Positions 1 to 8,087 of a stretch of DNA of 64,000 nucleotides are shown here, one piece after another; the stretch's first letter is position 1; each line of letters starts with the position of its first letter. Origin of the DNA: Streptomyces buecherae. Its GTDB lineage: Bacteria; Actinomycetota; Actinomycetes; Streptomycetales; Streptomycetaceae. The position numbers and the translations under genes are program-made. The stretch is from positions 6,674,501 to 6,738,500 of the forward strand of contig NZ_CP060404.1 in NCBI RefSeq assembly GCF_014295035.1. The letters are read 5' to 3'. The notes under the pieces are model-generated. The model searched no databases. It saw only the letters and a list, made by a program, of their open reading frames with translations, and was not told where the DNA came from.

Positions 1-1038
1 GACGTCATCGGGCGCCGCTACGAGGAACTGTTCACCACCCTCGGCAAGGGGCGCACCCCGGCCCGCGGCCAGCAGGCCGCGCGCGGCCAGGGCGCCGACC
101 GCGCGCCCGAGCGCAAGCCCGCGCGCCCTGGCCTGTTGCGGCGCGTGCGGGCGGCGCTGCGCGGCGACGAGGCGACGTCGGCGCCGGCCGGCGACACGGC
201 GGCCCAGGGCGCGGCGTCCGAGGCGCCGCGCACCGTGGCCTTCGCCCGATCGAGCGCCAACGGCGACATCACCATCCGGCTGGCCGACGTCCCGCCGGGC
301 CCCCTCGACTTCGTCGCCCGGCTGCGCCGCGACCCGCAACGCCGGGAGATCCGCGTCCCGGTGCCCGAGGGCGAGGCCGGCGTGCTGCTGAGCCACCGCG
401 ACCACGCGCTCGCCGAGGGCCGCTGGGACTGTTACGTCGCCCCGCGCGACACCCACAACCGCACCCGCCTGACCGCGGCCATCACCGAGACCGCCCGCCT
501 GATCGGCGAACCGCCCGCCCGCGACGCCGAGGGCATCGCCGCCTGGGTGCCGTACGCCACCACCGACGGCTTCCTCGCCCTACGGAGCTGGCAGCGCCCC
601 GCCCACGCCGAGGTCACCAGGGTCGCCGTCGACCACGACGCGGCCACCCTCACCGCCCGCGTACTGGCCCCCACCGACCTCCCCCTGACCTCGGCCACCG
701 TGCACGCCGCGGCCCGCGAGGACTCCGCGTACGACTTCGACGTCCCCGTCACGGACCTGGGCGACGGCCGCTTCAGCTTCACCCTCCCCTACACGGAGGC
801 CCTGCGCCGCCGCTCCGTGGAACACGACCTGTGGGACCTCACCGTCCGCACCCCGGGCCGGGCCCCCGTCCCGGTGGGCCGCATCACCGGCGACATCGTC
901 GACCGCAAGAAGACCGACTACGCACCCCCCGCCCACCACGAACACCCCACCCGCGGCACCACCCGCATCAAGCCGTTCTTCACGGCTACGAACAACCTGG
1001 CGCTGAGCGTGCGGGATGAGGGGGAGGAGGGGGAGTAG
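1..1038 (+). CDS. C-terminal part of a probable glycosyltransferase (5' end outside window)
   Basis: The frame is open from base 1, so 345 codons of a longer gene are visible. The first residues (DVIGRRYEELF) look like the last helix of a GT-B glycosyltransferase. A basic, Gly/Ala/Pro-rich linker follows, then about 250 residues of beta-rich sequence with repeated Arg/Trp/Tyr patterns (GRWDCYV, GFLALRSW) ending in a TRIKPFFTATNNL motif. From memory, this tail occurs on some Streptomyces transferases that modify cell-surface polymers. The catalytic part is not in view, so the assignment rests on the junction and tail only. No downstream gene is close enough to suggest an operon. Confidence 0.55.
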   Translation, partial: DVIGRRYEELFTTLGKGRTPARGQQAARGQGADRAPERKPARPGLLRRVRAALRGDEATSAPAGDTAAQGAASEAPRTVAFARSSANGDITIRLADVPPGPLDFVARLRRDPQRREIRVPVPEGEAGVLLSHRDHALAEGRWDCYVAPRDTHNRTRLTAAITETARLIGEPPARDAEGIAAWVPYATTDGFLALRSWQRPAHAEVTRVAVDHDAATLTARVLAPTDLPLTSATVHAAAREDSAYDFDVPVTDLGDGRFSFTLPYTEALRRRSVEHDLWDLTVRTPGRAPVPVGRITGDIVDRKKTDYAPPAHHEHPTRGTTRIKPFFTATNNLALSVRDEGEEGE

Positions 1039-1428
1039 GGAGGGCTCCTCGGGGTGGGCGTGGGCGCAGACGTGGGCGGGCGTTCGGGAGCCCGTGGTGA
1101 GGGAGGTGACCGCTGTCGCGTGCGCGACGGCGGAGAGCACCGCGAGTACCCGCCAGCGCGCAAGGCGGGTTGACTGTGCACGCCCACACCCTGACGTGTT
1201 CACGTGGCAAGGGAGCTTGCGTCGGCTGCCGCGCCCCCAGCGCGCTCCAAGGCTCCGACCGCCCGCCCTGTGTCCTGCCACGGTTGTGCCACGCGCTCGT
1301 TGTATCCAGGTCGGCAGCGCCCCCGGACGTACTCCCCAACCAACCCACCATGCCCCAACCCCGCCCGCCCCTGGACCACTTGGGCGGTTTCAACCCGGCC
1401 ACCAACCCACGTCGCTCACAATGTGCGC
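1039..1428. other. Gene-free interval before the DUF5954 gene
   Basis: No coding frame with Streptomyces codon bias is visible over these 390 bases. A CACAAT hexamer at 1417-1422 lies six bases before the ATG at 1429, with no Shine-Dalgarno sequence, so the next gene may be read from a leaderless transcript. I see no clear hairpin. Confidence 0.5.
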
Positions 1429-2460
1429 ATGGTTGATGACTGGAAGCGACAGCTCGACGCCCTGCACGCAGCGCTGGTCCGCCGCGACGACCCGGTCGCC
1501 TGGGTGACGGAGGCCGACGCGGTGACCGCCTCGCGGCGCTACCCGAACCCGGCTCTGCGGGGGCCCGTCTTCGGGGTCGCCGCGCAGGACCCCGCCGTGG
1601 GGCCGGGCTGGCGAGTGCTGTTGCCGGTGACGGACGGCATGCCCCAGCAGTCCCGGGACGCACTCAACTCGCACCTGTGGTTCAAGGCCAAGGACGACAC
1701 CGACGATCCCGCGGTGCGACGCGAACTGCTGGCCGCCGTTGCCGTGCTCGAACGCGAACCGGTCAACGAGATCGAGGTCCTCGGCGTCCGCTACCGGGTC
1801 GTACGCGGGGACGAGTTCGCGCGCAGCGGCGAGGACGGGTTGGAGCCGCCCCGCCCCACCGACCGGGAGCCGGCCGACCGGACCTGGGGCGTACCCAGCA
1901 AGGAGCCCTCGCCTGACGTGGCCTTCGCCATCGACCCCGACCAGGACGACGGCCTGATCGCGGGCGCCACGAAGCTGGGCATGCGCGACTTCGCCTACAC
2001 CGGCTCCCGCTACCCCGCCGCCGTACGCGCGGACTCGCAGCGGGCAGCCGCCGCCTACCCGGACATCGCGCTGCTGCCCGTCGGCTTCCGCGTGGCCGAA
2101 CGCAACGAGAGCGGCTGGGAGCCGCACGGCGCCATGATGGCCACCCCACACGAGGCCCGCGACCTGCTACACGGCGCGATGATCGAGTTCTGGCCCGTGC
2201 TCTACGAGTTCGACGAGCGGGAGAAGGCCGCGTACGTCGAGGCGGCCGAGAAGTTCAAGGCCGCCGGCAACGCCAACGACGTGTGCGTGGGCGACCGCCA
2301 CTACCGCATCTGCCGCATCGAGCGCCTCATCCGCTGCGGCCCGGACGGCCCGGAGCCCCCGCGCCGCACCGACGTCGACGGGTACGGCCCCATGAAGCTC
2401 CACCCGACCATGGACGAGGACGGCAACATTCATCACGACCATGACCACGACGACGACTGA
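1429..2460 (+). CDS. DUF5954 family protein
   Basis: This is a 343-residue soluble protein of unknown function. The segment YRVVRGDEFARSGEDGLEPP followed by PTDREP is what I recall of DUF5954, a family largely restricted to Streptomyces and relatives. A similar half-motif recurs near the C-terminus (RYRICRIERLIRCGPDGPEPP), so the protein probably contains two related halves, at about 40-145 and 215-330. It ends in a His/Asp tail (HHDHDHDDD) that could bind metal. The ATG at 1429 was chosen because homology starts there; a longer in-frame reading from 1204 has poor codon use. There is no partner gene that would indicate its role. Confidence 0.8.
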   Translation: MVDDWKRQLDALHAALVRRDDPVAWVTEADAVTASRRYPNPALRGPVFGVAAQDPAVGPGWRVLLPVTDGMPQQSRDALNSHLWFKAKDDTDDPAVRRELLAAVAVLEREPVNEIEVLGVRYRVVRGDEFARSGEDGLEPPRPTDREPADRTWGVPSKEPSPDVAFAIDPDQDDGLIAGATKLGMRDFAYTGSRYPAAVRADSQRAAAAYPDIALLPVGFRVAERNESGWEPHGAMMATPHEARDLLHGAMIEFWPVLYEFDEREKAAYVEAAEKFKAAGNANDVCVGDRHYRICRIERLIRCGPDGPEPPRRTDVDGYGPMKLHPTMDEDGNIHHDHDHDDD

Positions 2461-2705
2461 GCGCCGAGACCGCGACGGGACACGGGGCCATGGTCGAGCC
2501 CCGGTCGGCTTGAGTGGTCATGGGAGTGGGGGCGGCCGACGCGGCGAAGGCCCGCCGCACGGCCTGGCGCGCGAGTACGAACGTGATGGGGAGCCTGGTG
2601 CGTAACGGGTGCCCACTGTGCACGAGCCAGAGGCCGTAGACCGGAGGGGGCGCCGCCGGAGTAACAACTCGCCTGCCGGGAGCCTCTCTGGGAGTTCATG
2701 CGCAC

Positions 2706-2744
2706 TTGCATGCGCCGGCTCCCCCCTCCGTACCGTGACACACC
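2706..2744 (+). promoter_or_regulatory. Possible leaderless promoter of the 465-residue protein gene
   Basis: TTGCAT at 2706-2711 and TACCGT at 2731-2736 are spaced by 19 bases. The start ATG at 2745 follows eight bases later without a Shine-Dalgarno sequence. This fits the TANNNT-then-start arrangement of leaderless actinobacterial mRNAs. The -35 match is weak. Confidence 0.35.
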
Positions 2745-4142
2745 ATGTCGGTACCTGCGGAAAGCACCCTGGCACTACTGCGCCATCGGATCCCTGTACG
2801 CGTCAACTCGACAGCCTCCCTGGTGATGGACACCGACAAGGCAGCCACGGCCATCGCCCGCAAACGTGCACGCGCGCACGGCGAGGAGGAACAAGTTCCT
2901 CGCAAGCCTGGACTGGAACCGCTGCAAACGGCCGAGCGCGAGGACCTCGCGAGCACGCCCTGGGAGTTGCTCGGCGTCTTCGCACGCGCCACCACTCTGG
3001 CTCGTCATGGGCGCGGCAGAGGCTTGGCTGAACACTGGCAGGCCCTGAAGTACTGCCAGGCTCTGGGGCCTGGTACCAGCGGCTATCTGGCCCTCACCGA
3101 GGAGGGGGAGAATCCAGAACTCTCCTACAGGGCGATGCAGGCTCGGGAGTTGGGGCGCGCGCTGGGGCTGGCCATCGCAGAACGCACGGTGCGGGCCCGC
3201 TTCCCGGATCACCTGATCTCGACCGTCGATGCCGAGGCGGTACTGCTCGCCGGATTCGCGCGCCCCGGCTCGCGGCCCTCCCTGGGGGCTCGACCACGGC
3301 CTGACTTCTTCATCGAGGCATGGAAGCCCGGCGAGCCCTCCCGGGTGTTCGTGGTGACGGTCAACGGAAATCACCAGAAGACGACCAAGCGCACAGGGAA
3401 GACCGACCGCTCGGCGTTCAAGCAACTAGCGAGGGCCAGCGAGCGTGCCGAGAACTTCCACCTCGCCGAGTGGAACGCCACTCCCTGCCTGCTGATGTCC
3501 ACCGAGCTGCTGGCTCCAGGAGGCATCACTGTCAATGTTCTGCAGGCACCGGGACCGGGTCTGTTGCCTGAGCGGCCAACTACGGGAAGTGGTAGCGCGG
3601 ATGCCGTGCCACCGAAGCGGAACCCTCCCTACGTCAACGCCGTCAGAGTCCCTGGAGTCGCAGGCAAGGAGAGATTCCACGACGGCTTTCTCATTCCACG
3701 GAAGGAACGCGCATGGTTCGGTCAAGTGCTCGCCCGAACCGGCGCCGCAGGACAACTGGCATTCGCTGGCGCCGGTACGGAGATCGCTCAATATCTCACC
3801 AGCGAACAGGGCCGAAAGCACTACGAACAGCGAACATTCGCCGGGTCGTCCAGCGTCCGGGACGCGGAGTACCGCTTTGGTGCGACACGCTTCTTCGGCA
3901 CCGACCAGGTTTTCAGGTTGAACCGGACTCGCGTGGAGGCGTTCACAGGGCTGGCAGAGGACCTGTACCAGCTTCTGATTGGAGGGGAGGTCGAGGCGTA
4001 CCGGGAGCGCGCATATGAGCTCCGTCCCACGCTGCCGAGTGGTGTGACTGCGCCGGGGTGGGGCCCGGTCTCCTTCGGTGAGGACGGCACTGTCATGGCT
4101 TTGCGAGTCTTCGCGGAAGAAGGCAGACGACCAGCTACGTGA
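2745..4142 (+). CDS. Protein of unknown function, possibly with a degenerate PD-(D/E)XK nuclease-like core
   Basis: I do not recognise this 465-residue soluble protein. Residues about 125-240 have the layout of a restriction-endonuclease-like fold: a helix with Glu (ARELGRALGLAIAERTV), a strand RPDFFIEA with Asp at about 187, and a hydrophobic strand VFVVTVNG where an active enzyme would carry E-x-K, then an Arg/Lys-rich loop and helix. The E-x-K pair is absent, so a binding role or a misassigned fold is as likely as catalysis. A Gly/Pro/Ser-rich linker (about 265-295) separates a C-terminal domain. Codon use differs from the neighbours (CTA, AGG, AAT, ATA and CAA occur), which suggests acquisition by transfer. 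An in-frame GTG/ATG at 2823-2826 is an alternative start. A strong hairpin lies downstream. Confidence 0.7.
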   Translation: MSVPAESTLALLRHRIPVRVNSTASLVMDTDKAATAIARKRARAHGEEEQVPRKPGLEPLQTAEREDLASTPWELLGVFARATTLARHGRGRGLAEHWQALKYCQALGPGTSGYLALTEEGENPELSYRAMQARELGRALGLAIAERTVRARFPDHLISTVDAEAVLLAGFARPGSRPSLGARPRPDFFIEAWKPGEPSRVFVVTVNGNHQKTTKRTGKTDRSAFKQLARASERAENFHLAEWNATPCLLMSTELLAPGGITVNVLQAPGPGLLPERPTTGSGSADAVPPKRNPPYVNAVRVPGVAGKERFHDGFLIPRKERAWFGQVLARTGAAGQLAFAGAGTEIAQYLTSEQGRKHYEQRTFAGSSSVRDAEYRFGATRFFGTDQVFRLNRTRVEAFTGLAEDLYQLLIGGEVEAYRERAYELRPTLPSGVTAPGWGPVSFGEDGTVMALRVFAEEGRRPAT

Positions 4143-4280
4143 GTCAGGACCGGCCTTCCGCGCGCTGGGGCAGTAGGCATTGCGCGTGATCTGTCAGGGG
4201 ACTGTCCGTGGCGCTGTAGAAGCTGACTCACTTCACGCTGCCACTGCCGTACGGCTGCCGCATCCCTGACGAGCACATCG

Positions 4281-4319
4281 AGCGTCTACCTCCAGCATGG
4301 TGCGCTGGAGGTAGACGCT
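4281..4319. terminator. Bidirectional hairpin between the 465-residue protein gene and glnA
   Basis: This is a perfect 16-bp inverted repeat: left arm 4281-4296, a 7-base loop, right arm 4304-4319. It lies between two converging genes, 138 bases after one stop and 46 bases after the other, and so could end transcription in both directions. There is no T-tract, as is usual in Streptomyces. Confidence 0.75.
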
Positions 4320-4365
4320 TGGTGAGTCCTCGGCCAACTAAATTGCCGAGTTCAAGCTCCACTTT

Positions 4366-5775
4366 CTACAAGTCGAAGTACAGCTCGAACTCGTGCGGGT
4401 GCGGCCGGAGCTGGATCGGGGCGATTTCCTGGGTGCGCTTGTAGTCGATCCAGGTCTCGATCAGGTCGGCCGTGAAGACGCCACCCTGTTGCAGGTACTC
4501 GTTGTCGGCCTCGAGGGCGTCCAGGACGGCCGGCAGGGAGGTGGGGACCTGGGGGACGCCCGCGTGCTCCTCGGGGGCCAGCTCGTAGAGGTCCTTGTCG
4601 ATCGGCTCGGCCGGCTCGATCTTGTTCTTCACGCCGTCCAGGCCCGCGAGGAGGAGCGCCGAGAACGCCAGGTACGGGTTGGACGACGGGTCCGGGGCGC
4701 GGAACTCGACGCGCTTGGCCTTCGGGTTGGAACCCGTGATCGGGATGCGCATCGCGGCGGAGCGGTTGCGCTGCGAGTAGACCAGGTTGACCGGGGCCTC
4801 GAAGCCGGGGACCAGGCGGTGGTAGGAGTTCACCGTCGGGTTGGTGAAGGCCAGCAGCGACGGGGCGTGCTTGAGGATGCCGCCGATGTAGTAGCGGGCC
4901 ATGTCCGAGAGGCCCGCGTAACCCTGCTCGTCGTAGAAGAGGGGCTCGCCGCCCGCCCACAGCGACTGGTGGACGTGCATGCCGGAGCCGTTGTCGCCGA
5001 AGATCGGCTTGGGCATGAAGGTCGCGGTCTTGCCGTTGCGCCAGGCGACGTTCTTCACGATGTACTTGAAGAGCATCAGGTCGTCGGCCGCGGCCAGCAG
5101 CGTGTTGAACTTGTAGTTGATCTCGGCCTGGCCGGCGGTGCCGACCTCGTGGTGCTGGCGCTCGACCTGGAGGCCGGACCGCTCCAGCTCAAGGGAGATC
5201 TCCGCGCGCAGGTCGGCGAAGTGGTCCACCGGCGGGGCCGGGAAGTAGCCGCCCTTGTAGCGCACCTTGTAGCCGCGGTTGTTCTCCACCGCGCCGGTGT
5301 TCCAGGCGCCGGCCTCGGAGTCGATGTGGTAGAAGGACTCGTTCGCGGCGGTGCTGAAGCGCACGTTGTCGAAGACGTAGAACTCGGCCTCGGGGCCGAA
5401 GAACGCGGTGTCCGCGATGCCGGTGGAGGCCAGGTACGCCTCGGCCTTCTTGGCGATGTTGCGCGGGTCGCGGCTGTACTGCTCGCCCGTGATCGGGTCG
5501 TGGATGAAGAAGTTGATGTTGAGCGTCTTGTCCCGGCGGAACGGGTCGACGCGCGCCGTGCTCAGGTCCGCGCGCAACGCCATGTCGGACTCGTGGATCG
5601 CCTGGAAGCCGCGGATCGAGGAACCGTCGAAGGCGAGCTCTTCGGAGGGGTCGAACACCGTCGCCGGAATGGTGAAGTGCTGCATCACGCCAGGCAGGTC
5701 GCAGAAGCGGACGTCCACGAACTTGACGTCCTCATCCGCGATGAACTTCTTGGCGTCGTCGCCGTTCTGGAACAT
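4366..5775 (-). CDS. glnA: Glutamine synthetase type I (GSI-beta)
   Basis: This cytosolic dodecameric enzyme makes glutamine from glutamate, ammonia and ATP, the main ammonium assimilation step. The 469 residues match the length of GSI. Visible motifs are the beta-Grasp N-terminus (DVRFCDLPGV), the flexible-loop start (FDGSSIRGF), FFGPEAEFYVFD, the ATP-site pattern PKPIFGDNGSGMH and NRSAAMRIP. Tyr397 lies in DKDLYELAPEE, the site adenylylated by GlnE, so this is the adenylylation-controlled form. The start follows AGGAGG closely; the upstream in-frame ATG at 5889 would read through the GlnR operator. Transcriptional control by GlnR is indicated by the box at 5870-5907. Confidence 0.97.
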   Translation of the reverse strand: MFQNGDDAKKFIADEDVKFVDVRFCDLPGVMQHFTIPATVFDPSEELAFDGSSIRGFQAIHESDMALRADLSTARVDPFRRDKTLNINFFIHDPITGEQYSRDPRNIAKKAEAYLASTGIADTAFFGPEAEFYVFDNVRFSTAANESFYHIDSEAGAWNTGAVENNRGYKVRYKGGYFPAPPVDHFADLRAEISLELERSGLQVERQHHEVGTAGQAEINYKFNTLLAAADDLMLFKYIVKNVAWRNGKTATFMPKPIFGDNGSGMHVHQSLWAGGEPLFYDEQGYAGLSDMARYYIGGILKHAPSLLAFTNPTVNSYHRLVPGFEAPVNLVYSQRNRSAAMRIPITGSNPKAKRVEFRAPDPSSNPYLAFSALLLAGLDGVKNKIEPAEPIDKDLYELAPEEHAGVPQVPTSLPAVLDALEADNEYLQQGGVFTADLIETWIDYKRTQEIAPIQLRPHPHEFELYFDL

Positions 5776-5869
5776 CCCACTCCTCCTAGCCCGGCCGGGA
5801 GCGGTCGGGGTTGCTTCGATAGCGCTGACCTGTGCGGTGGTGCGCCGGGCCCGACCATAGGTAGCCGGG

Positions 5870-5907
5870 ATTTCCCGAGCATGACCCATTTGTTTCGCTC
5901 AGGTTAA
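5870..5907 (-). promoter_or_regulatory. GlnR operator of glnA (four half-sites)
   Basis: Read on the minus strand the sequence is TTAAC-n6-GAAAC-n6-GTCAT-n6-GAAAT. This follows the Streptomyces GlnR consensus gTnAC-n6-GaAAC repeated twice, with 6-base spacers throughout. It lies about 95 bases before the glnA start, where GlnR acts as a nitrogen-limitation activator in S. coelicolor. The first, third and fourth half-sites each deviate from consensus at one position. Confidence 0.85.
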
Positions 5908-6016
5908 CCGGTACGCGGGGCCGGAACGCGTGCTCCGCGCGCTGCCCGTGGCCGGCCACCGCCCCTCGCCGGGCCGTTCCTCGCCCCCGAGGGGCCGGGA
6001 CGGGGCACTGTCGCAG

Positions 6017-6022
6017 TACCGT
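6017..6022 (+). promoter_or_regulatory. -10 element for a leaderless RDD-protein mRNA
   Basis: TACCGT is followed by six bases and the GTG start at 6029, with no ribosome binding site. This is the usual geometry of leaderless actinobacterial transcripts. Confidence 0.5.
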
Positions 6023-6028
6023 GGTGGG

Positions 6029-6496
6029 GTGGATAACAGGCAAGTAATCGGCTCGTGGCTCTCCGGGCCCCGCGCGGCGGCCGAGGAGATGGGCGTCGAC
6101 TTCGGCTACCGGGGTGAACGGCTCGGCCTGCCCCGCGACGGACGGGGCGCCGTCGCGCCGCCCGGCCGGCGCATGCTCGCCCTCCTCGTCGACTGGGGGC
6201 TGTGCCTCCTCATCGCGTACGGGCTGATCGCCGACCGCGACGCGGCGTCGGCCGGGAACTGGGCGCTGCCCGTCTTCCTGGTGATGTCCCTGTTCACCGT
6301 GGGCACGCTCGGCTGCACGCCGGGCAAGATGCTGCTGCGTATCCGCGTCGTCGACCTGAACGGCAACCGGCTCTCGCTGCCGCGCACCCTGATCCGCTGC
6401 GTCCTGCTCGGCCTGGTCGTCCCGGCCGTCATCTGGGACCGCGACTCCCGTGGCCTGCACGACCGGGCCGCGGGCGCCGTCCAGGTCCGCCTGTAG
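6029..6496 (+). CDS. RDD family membrane protein
   Basis: This 155-residue protein has about 45 hydrophilic N-terminal residues followed by two or three transmembrane segments (about 53-70, 76-95 and a C-terminal one near 130-145). The RDD signature is visible as GRRMLALLVDWG, TPGKMLLRIRVVDLNG and a final RDSRGLHDRAAGAVQV. Family function is unknown, although some members have been proposed to act in ion transport. The gene is divergent from glnA, with the GlnR operator in the shared interval, as in other streptomycetes. The GTG at 6029 was chosen because TACCGT precedes it at leaderless spacing. Confidence 0.9.
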   Translation: MDNRQVIGSWLSGPRAAAEEMGVDFGYRGERLGLPRDGRGAVAPPGRRMLALLVDWGLCLLIAYGLIADRDAASAGNWALPVFLVMSLFTVGTLGCTPGKMLLRIRVVDLNGNRLSLPRTLIRCVLLGLVVPAVIWDRDSRGLHDRAAGAVQVRL

Positions 6497-6916
6497 TCCA
6501 CGCCCCGCAGTCCACGCGGCGCGCGGCGCGTCGTAGCACGCGCGGTATCGGGCGCGGCGTCCGTCGCCCAATACCGACTCACCGCCGCTCGCGGGTCTTC
6601 GCGTACCGGCGGTTACGGCTGCCGGTGCGGTGCCTGCCACGCCTGTGTCTGCCGGCGTCCGCGTCCGCGTACGGCGCCATACGGTCCCGCCCGTACGCCC
6701 TTGCTCCACCCCCGCGCCCCTCGCGGTCTCACCGGCCCGCCAGGGGCGCGCTTCGTTGTCGTACGGCGGGCGTAGCGGGGGCGCACGGCGGCTCGCGCCC
6801 AGGCCCTCGCGTACGCGGCCCGCATGCGCCCGCACGTGCGAAGGGCGGCCCGAACGGGAGGGTTCGGGCCGCCCTTCGTGGGAGGCTCTGGGGCGCGCCG
6901 CGCCGGTGGTGGGGGA
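6497..6916. other. Gene-free interval between convergent RDD and DUF4191 genes
   Basis: These 420 bases are extremely G+C-rich with many GTAC-containing repeats and no credible coding frame. The only clear element is the hairpin at 6839-6878. Confidence 0.6.
6839..6878. terminator. Terminator hairpin downstream of the DUF4191 gene
   Basis: A perfect 17-bp stem (6839-6855 with 6862-6878) and a 6-base loop sit 38 bases after the DUF4191 stop. As the RDD gene converges on it, it may serve both directions. Confidence 0.75.
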
Positions 6917-7597
6917 CTAGCGACCCTTCGGCATGCGCACGTTCTTCGGCATGGGGCCCTTGGGGATCGGCATGTTGCTCATCAGGTCGCCGAGCGCCCT
7001 GAGGCGGTCGTTGACCGCGGTGACCTGCGCGCCGGGGAGCACGCGCGGCAGCTTCAGCAGCTTCGTCCGGAGCTTGCTGATCGGCACCTCGCCCTCGCCG
7101 TCACCGACCATCACGTCGTGCACCGGCACGTCGGCCACGATGCGGGCCATGCGCTTCTTCTCGGCCGCCAGCATCGACCGCAGCCGGTTCGGGTTGCCCT
7201 CGGCCACCAGCACGATGCCGGCCTTGCCGACGGCGCGGTGGATGACGTCCTGGTTGCGGTTCATGGCCACGGCCGGCGTCACCGACCAGCCACGGCCCAC
7301 GTTCTCCAGTACGGCCGCCGCCGCGCCCGGCTGGCCCTCCATCTGCCCGAAGGCCGCCCGCTCCGCCCGACGGCCGAAGATGATGGCCATCGCGAGGAAG
7401 GCCAGCACGAAGCCCAGGATGCCCAGCAGGATCGGATGGTCGATCCACAGGCCGATCGCGAGGAAGACACCGAACGTGATGATGCCCACAGCCGCGACGA
7501 CAAGACCGACCTTCGAGTCGACCTTCTTGGTCATCTTGTAGGTCAGGGCGATCTGTTTCAGCCGCCCGGGGTTCTCGGATGTTTCCTTCCTCGCCAT
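6917..7597 (-). CDS. DUF4191 family integral membrane protein
   Basis: This 226-residue protein of unknown function is found across Actinobacteria next to lipA/lipB. It has a short basic N-terminus (MARKETSENPGRLKQI), two adjacent transmembrane helices at about 32-75 forming a hairpin, then a cytosolic domain with the conserved string WSVTPAVAMNRNQDVIHRA and a basic C-terminus (PMPKNVRMPKGR). The ATG at 7597 was chosen at the start of homology. It is encoded downstream of the small protein gene and lipA on the same strand. Confidence 0.92.
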   Translation of the reverse strand: MARKETSENPGRLKQIALTYKMTKKVDSKVGLVVAAVGIITFGVFLAIGLWIDHPILLGILGFVLAFLAMAIIFGRRAERAAFGQMEGQPGAAAAVLENVGRGWSVTPAVAMNRNQDVIHRAVGKAGIVLVAEGNPNRLRSMLAAEKKRMARIVADVPVHDVMVGDGEGEVPISKLRTKLLKLPRVLPGAQVTAVNDRLRALGDLMSNMPIPKGPMPKNVRMPKGR

Positions 7598-7607
7598 GTA
7601 CCGCAGT

Positions 7608-7829
7608 TTACGTCGCCTGCGGCGTGCGGGTCGCCACGGCCTCCAGCACGTGTTCGGCCTCGTGACGGGCCTTGGCGCGACGCCGGTCCTCCAGGACCGC
7701 CGTCCAGGCGTTGCGGCGCGCGGTGCGCTGCCCGGCACCGAGCAGCAGGCCCTCGATCGCGCGCAGGGCCACGGCGACGGTCGGGCGCACGGACGGGCGG
7801 GTGGCGGGGCGGGCGGGCGCGGCCAGCAT
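7608..7829 (-). CDS. Small conserved protein between lipA and the DUF4191 gene
   Basis: This 73-residue protein has a GAGGAGA ribosome binding site about seven bases before its ATG. The first third is Ala/Pro/Arg-rich and the rest predicts a basic amphipathic helix (AWTAVLEDRRRAKARHEAEHVLEAVA). A small gene occupies this place in S. coelicolor as well, which supports its reality. No function is known to me. It ends only 10 bases before the DUF4191 start, so the two are probably cotranscribed. Confidence 0.7.
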   Translation of the reverse strand: MLAAPARPATRPSVRPTVAVALRAIEGLLLGAGQRTARRNAWTAVLEDRRRAKARHEAEHVLEAVATRTPQAT

Positions 7830-7975
7830 GGTGGCGGTCTCCTCGGGCGAATCGCGGGTACGCGTGGGTGGGCTGTGCCGGGGTGTCGCTACGTCTCCAT
7901 GGTCGCCCTCCGGCGTGAGCCGGGGGTGTCGGCCCGGTCAAGCCTCCGTTACGGGCCGAGCCCCGGCAAACGCCG

Positions 7976-8023
7976 GCGCGGCCCGCACGGACCGCGCGGT
8001 GTCGCGGGTGGTGCGGGCCGCGC
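7976..8023. terminator. Hairpin downstream of lipA
   Basis: A 13-bp perfect stem (7976-7988 with 8011-8023) encloses a 22-base loop about 65 bases after the lipA stop. The length of the loop makes it a weaker candidate than the other hairpins in the window. Confidence 0.5.
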
Positions 8024-8087
8024 GGGGCGTGCCGAAGTCGCTCACCGGCCGGGAGCGGGGCGGTGCCGCCGCGCCTGACCGGTGGGG

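Noticed and set aside
4393..5907. Open frame of about 500 codons antisense to glnA
   Set aside because: It mirrors the third-position G+C of glnA and lacks family similarity; composition of Val/Arg/Ala/Gly is typical of antisense shadows.
7976..8023. Hairpin after lipA as a riboswitch or regulatory RNA
   Set aside because: A single G+C stem with a long loop and no conserved secondary elements; it lies after a stop and fits a weak terminator.
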